This document shows, in pieces, positions 24,185-31,520 of a stretch of 64,000 nucleotides of DNA. Both the position numbers and the translations under genes were made by a program. Origin of the DNA: Roseivivax jejudonensis (lineage in GTDB: Bacteria; Pseudomonadota; Alphaproteobacteria; Rhodobacterales; Rhodobacteraceae); the NCBI RefSeq assembly GCF_900172265.1, contig NZ_FWFK01000002.1:558001-622000 (forward strand), read 5' to 3'. Below the pieces are notes generated by a model, which was not told where the DNA came from, ran no database searches, and worked only from the letters and a program-made list of their open reading frames with translations. The first letter of the stretch is position 1. Every line of letters starts with the position of its first letter.

Positions 24185-27100
24185 ATGTCCGCACATCCGT
24201 CCCGCGACGATCACGGCTTCGCACTCTACCGGCGCTTTCTCGACCTCCTGGCGATCCGCCAGGCCGATGCCACGCCCGAGGCGGCGGACGACTTTCGCGC
24301 CTGGCTGCTGAGCCGGCGGACCGCACCGCACCGGATCGGGTTCCGCCGCGCCAATCTCGAGACCGGATTCTCGCGGAACATGGCCGAGATCTTCCCGGAA
24401 CTCGTCGCGGTCGACGAGCCCGGCATCGACGACCGCCTGCCGACGCTGATGTACGGCGCGATCCTCGACACGCGCGGGGCGTCGCATGCCAGCGCGGTCC
24501 AGTTGATGCCGCACGTCGTCCCGGACGAGCACGTCACCTTCTTCGAGATGGGCTTTCTCGCCTCCGCGACCAGCTGGTCGGAATCGCTCGCCGCGCGCGA
24601 CCCGTCGATGGCCTGTCTCGGCTACGTCTACGACGACAAGGCGCAGTTCTTCATGGCCGATTACCCCAACCGGCTGACCGACCGGCTGAACGGCGACCAC
24701 GCGCCCTCCGCCGAGGAGCGGGCGCGGGCAGAGCGGGTGATCGACCGGATCGTGGCGGCGCGCATCTCCAAGTACAATTCGCAGCCCTTCTTCCGGCCGC
24801 CGGTGTCGCCGGGCCACGCGCGCCGGGTGCTGGTGGTCGACCAGAACCATTCCGACGCCTCGACCTTCTACGGGCGCGCCAGTCCCGAAGATTTCGCCGC
24901 GATGCTCGATGCGGCGGTGGACGAGAACCCCGACGCCGAGATCCTGGTCAAGACGCACCCGGACCTGAACTGGACGCGCTCGGGCCGGCGCGGCTACTTC
25001 GACCACCTGCAATCGTCCGGGCGGGTCCGGCTGATCCGCGACAACCTCAACCCGTTCCAGCTCTTCGACCTTGTCGACACCGTCTATGTCGGAACCAGCG
25101 GGATGGGGCTCGAGGCGCTGCTCGCCGGCAAGCGCGTGGTCTGCTTCGGGGCACCGTTCTATGCCGGGTGGGGCCTGACCGACGACCGGCGCCCGGTGCC
25201 GCACCGGCACCGCACGCGCGACCTGCTCGATCTCTTCCACACCTTCTACATCTGGTACACGATCTATGCCCTTCCGGGCGGCGGCGGCCCGGCCGAGATC
25301 GAGGACGTGCTCGACTTCATCGAGGAGCACCGCCCCGTAGCACCCCTGCCCGCCGAGGCTCCGGCCGATCCGATGGTGTCGATCGTGGTCCCGGTCCACG
25401 GCGTGGAGGCGTATGTCGCCGACTGCCTCGCCTCGATCCAGCGCCAGAGCCTGCGCGACTTCGAGGTCATCGCGATCGACGACGTGAGCCCGGACCGGTC
25501 GGCCGAGATCGTCGCCGCCTACGCCGCCGACGATCCGCGCATCACGCTGCTGCGCCGGACCGAGAACGCCGGTCCCGGCTTCGTGCGCAACCAGGGGATC
25601 GAGGCCGCACGCGGGCGCTACGTGCTCTTCATCGATCCCGACGACATCATGCCCGATCCCGGCCATCTCGAGCGCATCGTCGCGATGGCCGAGGCGGACG
25701 CGGCGGACATGGTCCGGTTCCGCAAGCGCACCGAGCAGATCGAGGACGAGACCGGCGCCGTCGTCGGCCGGCGCGAGGACAAGACCGAGCGGCAGTTCCC
25801 CGAGGAAGTCCGCGGCACGCGGCTGGCCGCGTTCCCGCAGATCGCGCATTCCCGGCATTTCTGGAACTGGCTCTACCGGCGCGACTTCCTCGACCGGAAC
25901 GCGATCCGGTTCCGCACCGCCTATCGCGAGGAGCGGGCCTTTCTCGTGCAGGCCTACATGGCCGACCCGGTGTTCTCGGTCTGCGACAGCGACGGCGTCA
26001 CCTACCGGATCCGGCAGAGCTCGGCGATGCGGCGCGCGCAGACAATGCGGGACGTGATCGACCAGCTCGACAATTTCGACACGGTGGTGCGGCTCCTGGC
26101 GGAGCGGGGCGCCTTCGCGCCCGGCGCCGAGGCCGGGTGGTTCGCGCGCTTCCAAGTATCGCAGTTCCTGCACTACCTGTTCTTCGGATTCGCCTACAAG
26201 ACCGCCTGCGCCGAGGGCGGGCAGGCCGAGTTCCTCGACCGCTTGGCGGGCACGCTCGACCTCGCGGGTCTCGGGCCCGACGACCTCGTCAGCGACCCAG
26301 TACAGCTGTCGGTGCCGCATCTGCGGGCCTCGGCCTACGGGTTGATGCTTGCGGCGGTCCGGGCCCGGCGGCCGCACTACGTCGAGACCGCGCTGCGGCT
26401 GGCGCGGGTGCCGGCGCACGATCTCTGGCGCGAGTTCCAGCAGGTACCGGCCGACGACCGCACAACGATGTTCCAGGTGGCGCTCGGCACCTACGCGCGC
26501 AACGAGCGGGTCGAGACGCCGCCCGCGCCGGCGACGGTCCGGGCGAAGAAGCCGCGGATCGTGCTGCATCTCGGCGCGAGCAAGACCGGCAGCACCGCGC
26601 TGCAGCACCGGATGGACCGCAACCGCGCCGCGCTTCTGCGCGCCGGCATCTGGTTTCCGGAGACGCATCTCTACTGGCAGAAGGATCGCCCCCACAAGCA
26701 GGGTGGCCACGGCCCGCTGCTCGCGGCGGCCAATACCGGCGCGCCGCAGTTCCGCGCCCATCTAGAGGCCGGGATCGCGCATTTTGGCGAGGCGCTGCAC
26801 ACCATCGTGCTGAGCAGCGAGGGCTTCTTCCTCGACCGCCGGACCTACGATCTGGCGCGCTATCTCGACGACTACGAGATCGAGGCCATCGTCTACCTGC
26901 GCCGCCAGGACGCCTGGGCGAACGCACAGTACAGCGAGTTCGCCTCGGGCGGCACCGTCGTCAACCGCGTCGCCTCGCCGGTCGGGGACTGGCTCGCCGA
27001 GCCGCGCACGCGCGGCTGGCTCGACTACGCGCGCTTTTTGTCGAAGTGGTCCGATCTTGTTGGCCGCGAGAACCTGACGGTGCGGATCTACGACCGCCCC

Positions 27101-28003
27101 CGGCTCGTCGACGGCGACCTGACGGCCGATTTCGCGGAGGCCGCCGGGCTGCCCGCGCTCCTGGAGAGCACACCCGTCGACGCGCACCTCGGCAACGCCG
27201 CGCGGCTGTCGGGCAGCCACGTGGAGCTTCTGCGGATCTACAACGGACGGCGTTTCAACGGCGCGGGTCCCTATCTCAACTTCATCGAGGAGGCGGGGCG
27301 CGCGCTGGTCGCGTGGCGCGCGGAGCGGGATCTGCCGATGCCGCGACCCTGGGTCCTGTCGGAGACGCGGGTCGCCGAGATCCTCGACGCGACGGCGGAA
27401 GGCAACCGCTGGATCGGCCGGACGTTCTTCGGCACCGACGCCGATCCGTTTCCCGAAGAGCCCGCCGGCGAGCCCGGTCCGCCGCTGCATCCCGAGGAGC
27501 TCGCGCTCGTCGAACGGATCTATCGCGAGGTGGGCTACTTCGCGGTGCCGAAGGCCGAACCGGTCCCGGCGGCGCGCGCCGAGGCGGCCGATGAGGCCGA
27601 GCGCCCGGCAATCGAGGACCACGGCCCCTTCGCATGGCGGCGCTGGCTGCTCACCCCGGCGATCCGGGCGGGATACCGGGCGCGGACCGGCCGGGCGCTG
27701 CCCGAGACATTCGAGGACGATCCGGCGGGCTTTGTCCGGCAGCGTTGGTCCGGGCGCTGGGCGCGACTGGTCGCGCGGCTCTATTCCGAGCCCACGGATC
27801 TTACAGCGGTAGATCCCGTGGATCTGCGCATCCGCCTGCTGCGGCCATTGGCACGGCGCAAGGGTGGAGACGCCTACGTTGACCTGCTCGAGCGCGACCC
27901 GGTGCAGTTTGCCCGAACGGTGCGGAACCCCGCGCTGCGCGCCGCCTTCCGACTGGTCTTCCCCCGCGGCGAGCTGGCGCGCCGCAGTAACGCGCTAGGT
28001 TAA
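24185..28003 (+). CDS. KpsC-like / GT2 / sulfotransferase-like fusion protein (paralogue)
   Basis: A 1272-residue protein with the same domain order as the one at 1338-5159. The KpsC-like part has KYNSQPFFRPP, KTHPDL near 256 and PFYAGWGLTDDRR near 324. The GT2 part starts VSIVVPVHGVEAYVADCL near 398, with DPDD at 484-487 where the paralogue has DSDD. The sulfotransferase-like part has IVLHLGASKTGSTALQHRM (Lys 800). The final 120 residues differ from the paralogue: Arg/Trp-rich, mostly helical, with no family I recognise. AAGGGAT precedes the ATG. It is transcribed away from the IS-rich gap and followed by another, so it may be a rearranged part of the cluster. Substrates are unknown. Confidence 0.85.
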   Translation: MSAHPSRDDHGFALYRRFLDLLAIRQADATPEAADDFRAWLLSRRTAPHRIGFRRANLETGFSRNMAEIFPELVAVDEPGIDDRLPTLMYGAILDTRGASHASAVQLMPHVVPDEHVTFFEMGFLASATSWSESLAARDPSMACLGYVYDDKAQFFMADYPNRLTDRLNGDHAPSAEERARAERVIDRIVAARISKYNSQPFFRPPVSPGHARRVLVVDQNHSDASTFYGRASPEDFAAMLDAAVDENPDAEILVKTHPDLNWTRSGRRGYFDHLQSSGRVRLIRDNLNPFQLFDLVDTVYVGTSGMGLEALLAGKRVVCFGAPFYAGWGLTDDRRPVPHRHRTRDLLDLFHTFYIWYTIYALPGGGGPAEIEDVLDFIEEHRPVAPLPAEAPADPMVSIVVPVHGVEAYVADCLASIQRQSLRDFEVIAIDDVSPDRSAEIVAAYAADDPRITLLRRTENAGPGFVRNQGIEAARGRYVLFIDPDDIMPDPGHLERIVAMAEADAADMVRFRKRTEQIEDETGAVVGRREDKTERQFPEEVRGTRLAAFPQIAHSRHFWNWLYRRDFLDRNAIRFRTAYREERAFLVQAYMADPVFSVCDSDGVTYRIRQSSAMRRAQTMRDVIDQLDNFDTVVRLLAERGAFAPGAEAGWFARFQVSQFLHYLFFGFAYKTACAEGGQAEFLDRLAGTLDLAGLGPDDLVSDPVQLSVPHLRASAYGLMLAAVRARRPHYVETALRLARVPAHDLWREFQQVPADDRTTMFQVALGTYARNERVETPPAPATVRAKKPRIVLHLGASKTGSTALQHRMDRNRAALLRAGIWFPETHLYWQKDRPHKQGGHGPLLAAANTGAPQFRAHLEAGIAHFGEALHTIVLSSEGFFLDRRTYDLARYLDDYEIEAIVYLRRQDAWANAQYSEFASGGTVVNRVASPVGDWLAEPRTRGWLDYARFLSKWSDLVGRENLTVRIYDRPRLVDGDLTADFAEAAGLPALLESTPVDAHLGNAARLSGSHVELLRIYNGRRFNGAGPYLNFIEEAGRALVAWRAERDLPMPRPWVLSETRVAEILDATAEGNRWIGRTFFGTDADPFPEEPAGEPGPPLHPEELALVERIYREVGYFAVPKAEPVPAARAEAADEAERPAIEDHGPFAWRRWLLTPAIRAGYRARTGRALPETFEDDPAGFVRQRWSGRWARLVARLYSEPTDLTAVDPVDLRIRLLRPLARRKGGDAYVDLLERDPVQFARTVRNPALRAAFRLVFPRGELARRSNALG

Positions 28004-28584
28004 AGCTTAGTTTTCCGCTCGCGCGCTGGGCGCAGATGTCTTCCTGCGCGCATGGCTGGTCCTCGGGGCCCACTTGACCTTTCCACAAGAGCTAGGCCGC
28101 TCGGCAGGGAGAGTTTTTGGCTCATCGTAACCACCAAGGAGTGGAAATGAGACATGGTCTTGCCCCTGTTTCATCGGACACTCAGACCTTTGCGGTTTGA
28201 GCTTGTATGAACTCGCGAGCCAACGCGCTTCAGCCGGTCGGTCCAAGGCTATTCACACCTCTTTCTATCTCTGAACTTTCCTAAAGTGAGAATAGCGAGC
28301 TCCAGCAAGAATATGCATTATCATACTTGCCGACTTAGCCATTTTGGCGCGGAGATCGTGTACTTACACCGATTACTACATGCAGAGCCTATCCAGCTTA
28401 GCTTCGTCATTGCAGAGACTAGCGCTTTAAAGATTAAGTATTTGTTATATAATGATAATTTTTTAGATACAGCAACTTTTTAAGGCTTGCCAGCCTGCCT
28501 GCGTCATCGATGCAAGCACGAGTTACCTGTTAAGAAATGATAACAATTTGAGAAACTTCAGCCGTCTGCTCGGCCGTCTGCCTA
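28004..28584. other. gene-poor region with inverted IS remnant and AT-rich island
   Basis: No gene is supported here. At 28155-28226, TGGTCTTGCCCCTGTTTC and what follows match the right end of the complete element at 28585-29893, in opposite orientation, up to the codons for its terminal SPREFIQ-like segment. From about 28260 to 28560 the DNA is strikingly AT-rich (for example TTGTTATATAATGATAATTTTTT), unlike everything else in the window. A 65-codon frame at 28286-28483 has no convincing start signal or family, so I do not call it. Confidence 0.65.
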
Positions 28585-28640
28585 TGAACTGGCCCCCGTT
28601 TCGACAGGACACTTGGGCATAGCCATGGAGGCTTAGGCAT

Positions 28641-29036
28641 ATGCCTGAGCACGTGCTTATGTCTGAGATTGAGATCATCACCGATGGCGGCCGCCGACGC
28701 CGCTGGCCTGCCACGGAGAAGCTGCGGATCGTCGAGGAGACGTTGGAGGAGGGCGCCAGCATCTCGGTCGTCGCGCGCCGGAATGGCGTGGCTCCCAACC
28801 TGCTGTATCGTTGGCGTCGTCTGATGCTGGACGGAGGAGCAGTGGCCGTGTCCGAGGATGACGACGTGACCAGCAATCGTGCCGTGCGGCAGATGGAGGA
28901 TCGCATCCGCGAGCTCGAGCGCCAGCTCGGCCGCAAGACGCTCGAGGTCGAGATACTGAAGGAGGCCCTCGACAAGACGCGCTCAAAAAAACGGACGTGG
29001 CTCGCGCAGTCGCAGCCGAAGGGCGGTTCCCGGTGA
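28641..29036 (+). CDS. IS3-family transposase OrfA (helix-turn-helix)
   Basis: Predicted 131-residue DNA-binding subunit of the transposase. The N-terminal HTH covers KLRIVEETLEEGASISVVARRNGVAPNLLYRWRR. A leucine-zipper-like helix follows (MEDRIRELERQLGRKTLEVE, then ILKEALDK), as usual for IS3 OrfA. GGAGG lies nine bases before the ATG. The 3' end overlaps orfB, which is in the -1 frame. Confidence 0.88.
   Translation: MPEHVLMSEIEIITDGGRRRRWPATEKLRIVEETLEEGASISVVARRNGVAPNLLYRWRRLMLDGGAVAVSEDDDVTSNRAVRQMEDRIRELERQLGRKTLEVEILKEALDKTRSKKRTWLAQSQPKGGSR
28985..28991 (+). promoter_or_regulatory. programmed -1 frameshift site A AAA AAA
   Basis: Seven A residues sit in the orfA frame as tcA AAA AAA cgg, the correct phasing for -1 slippage. 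OrfB is open in the -1 frame from here, so slippage would make the OrfAB fusion that acts as transposase in IS3 elements. Confidence 0.75.
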
Positions 29037-29866
29037 AGGCCGTGGCCGAGACCCTGGGCGTCTCCCGGTCGAACCTGCACGCCCGGATGAACGGGAGCGC
29101 AAAGCCGCGGCGGCGCTACCACAAGGCGCAAGACGCGGCGCTGCTGCCGATGATCGAGGCGCTGGTGGCGGCGCGGCCGACCTATGGCTATCGACGCATC
29201 ACCGCGCTTCTGAACCGGCGACTGCGGGTGGACGGCGCGGCGCCTGCGAACCACAAGCGGGTGTATCGCATCATGCAGGCCCATGGCCTTCTGCTGGCAC
29301 GAACACATGCCGAGCGGCCCGAGCGCGCCCACGACGGAAAGGTCGTGACGATACGCTCAAACCTTCGCTGGTGCTCCGACGGGTTCGAGTTCACCTGCTG
29401 GAACAAGGAGATCATCCGCGGCGCGTTCATCATCGACGCGCATGACCGCGAGATCATCTCCTGGCGCGCCGTGGCAGGCGCCGGCATCAGCGGCTCGGAC
29501 ATTCGCGACATGATGTTGGAGGCCGTTGAGGCCCGGTTCGGAGGCTACCGCGCGCCGCATCCCGTCGAGATGCTGAGCGACAATGGCTCGCCCTACACCG
29601 CGCACGACACACGCATCTTTGCGCGCCAGCTCGGGCTGAAGCCATGCTTCACGCCGGTGAGGAGCCCGGAGAGCAACGGCGTCTCGGAGGCGTTCGTGAA
29701 GACCCTGAAGCGTGACTACGTGCAGGTCACGCCGCTGCCTGACGCTGCCACCGTCCTCGAATTGATTGCCGGGTGGTTCGAGGACTACAACACAAGTCAC
29801 CCGCACTCAGCGCTGAAGATGCGCTCGCCTCGCGAGTTCATCCAAGTTCAAATCGCAACCGCCTGA
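28997..29866 (+). CDS. IS3-family transposase OrfB (DDE catalytic domain)
   Basis: The catalytic part of the transposase, 289 residues if started at the GTG, but normally made as an OrfAB fusion by frameshifting. It has the PTYGYRRITALLNRR segment of the HTH_21 domain, then the integrase core: Asp 128 in CSDGFEF, Asp 195 in LSDNGSPY and Glu 231 in SEAFVKTLKRDY, spaced D-x35-E. The C-terminus NTSHPHSALKMRSPREFI is typical of the IS2 group. All catalytic residues are present, so the element may be active. Confidence 0.9.
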   Translation: MARAVAAEGRFPVKAVAETLGVSRSNLHARMNGSAKPRRRYHKAQDAALLPMIEALVAARPTYGYRRITALLNRRLRVDGAAPANHKRVYRIMQAHGLLLARTHAERPERAHDGKVVTIRSNLRWCSDGFEFTCWNKEIIRGAFIIDAHDREIISWRAVAGAGISGSDIRDMMLEAVEARFGGYRAPHPVEMLSDNGSPYTAHDTRIFARQLGLKPCFTPVRSPESNGVSEAFVKTLKRDYVQVTPLPDAATVLELIAGWFEDYNTSHPHSALKMRSPREFIQVQIATA

Positions 29867-29893
29867 GTGTCCGATGAAACGGGGGCAAGACCA

Positions 29894-30227
29894 ACGCGTC
29901 TTCGTCGCGCCTGGCTTGGGGTTCGCGCAAATCGCGCCGCAGCGCGAGGCGGTGCTTGCGGACGCGTACCAGCGCGAGCTGTGGTGTCTCTATGTGCTGG
30001 GTGCAGGGCACGGGCAAGGCGTCGGCCGCGGCTTGATCCGCGCCGCCCTCGACGGGTCTGACAAGCCGTTCACGGCTTGCGTTTTTCGTGCAAACGAAAG
30101 GGCTTGCGGCTTCTACCTGACGCTTGGCGCCGAGATCCTTACACCTCGGACCGAACGGGTCGGCGAGGCGCCGATACCTGAGCATGTCATGGGATGGAGC
30201 CGCGCGGCCGTCGCGCGGCTCCTGTAG
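29894..30227 (+). pseudogene. GNAT acetyltransferase, 5' part lost at the IS
   Basis: The frame from the IS right end to TAG at 30225 encodes the C-terminal part of a GNAT N-acetyltransferase: QRELWCLYVLGAGHGQGVGR (acetyl-CoA-binding region with G-Q-G-V-G-R) and NERACGFYLTLGAEI. The N-terminal strands and helices are absent, and no matching piece lies left of the IS, so it was removed by insertion plus deletion. An ATG inside the IS end (29874) could give a 117-residue product, but it would lack much of the fold. It converges with the FNT gene, two bases away. Confidence 0.75.
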
Positions 30228-30229
30228 CA

Positions 30230-31168
30230 TCACTCCGCCGGAGCGCCGGAGCCGCCTTTGCCGCGGGCGGACCCGCTGCCCGACTTCTTGCGATTCTGCG
30301 ACGAATTGATCACGGCGGGATCGATCTCCGCCTTTACCTGTCCGTAGGCCAGAAGCGCGAACAGCCCGGTTCCGCCCAGTACGTTGCCGATGAAGGACGG
30401 CAGGATCAGACCGAGCCACGTCTTCGCCGCGCTGATGTCGCCCGACAGCCAGAGCAGAAACGCCTCGTTCGACCCCGCGACCACGTGAGTGAATTCGCCC
30501 ATCGCGATCAAGTAGGTGAAGAGGAAGATCACGAAGATTTCGAACCCTTCGGACGATGGCAGCATCCACACGATCGCCGCAATGAAGAAGCCTGCCGGGA
30601 TGCCGTATTTGAGCGCCTCCCACGCGGAGTATTCGACGAAGTGCTCGGACACCTGCTTCATGCCCTCGACGTATTCTGGCACCACCGTGCCCCCGTGCAC
30701 GCTCAGGAACGCGACGAAGAAGGTTCCCAACAGGTTGGCGGCAAAGACCACTGCCCAGAGTCGTGCCGCGCAGTAGACGAGGCTCAGCGACTTGTCCTTC
30801 AGCGCCGGCAGAACCACGGTAATCGTGTTCTCCGTGAACAGCTGCATCCGCCCGAGGATCACGAGGATGAAGCCCACGGTGTAGCCCATGTTCTCGATCG
30901 GCCCCTGGTAGGGGTGATCCGCGAACGTGACATGAAGGATGCCTTCGGCGAGCACCGAGGCGGCGATACCGATGCCCGCGGCGATGCCCGACCACCATAG
31001 CGATCCGAGCGGTCGTTTGAGCTCTTCGCGTCCCTCGAGGTTTATTACCTCGTAGACCGCGCGTGGCGCGAGACTGCGGTGCTTGGCGATGCGCAGCGCC
31101 TCCTCGCGGGAATACGTCGCGCCGTTCGGTTCAGCTTCTTGCAGCTGCTGTGCGGTGTCATCGGTCAT
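30230..31168 (-). CDS. formate/nitrite transporter (FNT) family channel
   Basis: Predicted 312-residue inner-membrane protein with about six hydrophobic segments, for example SLWWSGIAAGIGIAASVLAE, YTVGFILVILGRMQLFTENT, LWAVVFAANLLGTFFVAFLS and YGIPAGFFIAAIVWMLPSS. The FTENT motif and the order of helices fit the FNT family, and the long hydrophilic N-terminus (SREEALRIAKHRSLAPRAVY) resembles the YfdC-like branch rather than classical FocA. The C-terminus is a charged tail rich in Gly, Ser and Lys. I start at ATG 31168, where conservation begins; no strong ribosome binding site is seen. Its substrate, a small monovalent acid or anion, cannot be assigned. Confidence 0.82.
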   Translation of the reverse strand: MTDDTAQQLQEAEPNGATYSREEALRIAKHRSLAPRAVYEVINLEGREELKRPLGSLWWSGIAAGIGIAASVLAEGILHVTFADHPYQGPIENMGYTVGFILVILGRMQLFTENTITVVLPALKDKSLSLVYCAARLWAVVFAANLLGTFFVAFLSVHGGTVVPEYVEGMKQVSEHFVEYSAWEALKYGIPAGFFIAAIVWMLPSSEGFEIFVIFLFTYLIAMGEFTHVVAGSNEAFLLWLSGDISAAKTWLGLILPSFIGNVLGGTGLFALLAYGQVKAEIDPAVINSSQNRKKSGSGSARGKGGSGAPAE

Positions 31169-31367
31169 GAATGCGTCCGGTGCCGGAAGCAGCGCGACGG
31201 CGCTGCGGTGACTCGCAAAACGCCGGACGGCGGATCGGGTTCCCTTGGTCGTCTCGGACACCGCTCGAACGACGGCGGCCCGCACGCCCCATCACACCCG
31301 CGTCAGTATGCAGATCCGGGAGGCGCCTCGTCCACGAACAAGCACGATACTTTAGAGGAGACCCGCC

Positions 31368-31520
31368 ATGTCCGACCGAACTGAACGGGCCAGACCCGCC
31401 ACACCGCCGCGCGAACCGGGGGATCGCGCCAGCCATCTCTTCGCGCTGCGCTCGTCGCTCTTTACCTCGATCGGTGGGGCGCTCCTGCTCTTCCTCGTGC
31501 TCTGCGCGTGGGCCCGATCA
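31368..31520 (+). pseudogene. 5' fragment of a small membrane-protein gene
   Basis: A convincing start (TAGAGGAG, then ATG 31368) opens a frame with a polar N-terminus and one clear membrane helix (LFTSIGGALLLFLVLCAWAR). Just after the helix the frame runs into DNA that is the 3' end of the opposite-strand RND gene and stays open to 32024 only as its antisense. I read this as the beginning of a real gene whose remainder was lost, joined to the RND operon by rearrangement. The family is not recognised. The alternative is a short genuine protein with a read-through tail. Confidence 0.4.

Larger units (their letters stand above)
28585..29893 (+). mobile_element. complete IS3-family insertion sequence (IS2 group)
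   Basis: About 1.31 kb, bounded by imperfect inverted repeats: left TGAACTGGCCCCCGTTTC, right (reverse complement) TGGTCTTGCCCCCGTTTC, with GGACAC further in on both sides. Ends are TG...CA as in IS3 elements. It carries overlapping orfA and orfB with a slippery A7 between them. No direct target repeat flanks it (GCCTA before, ACGCG after), which suggests rearrangement after insertion. It abuts a GNAT gene whose 5' part is missing. Two partial copies of the same element lie at 22297 and 28155. Confidence 0.9.

Noticed and set aside
23831-26761. Long minus-strand frame (976 codons) across the second fusion gene
   Set aside because: It is the shadow of a gene with clear KpsC, GT2 and sulfotransferase motifs and carries no motif of its own.
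28286-28483. 65-codon frame in the AT-rich island
   Set aside because: No ribosome binding site, no recognisable family, and stop-free runs of this length can occur by chance; not reported as a gene.
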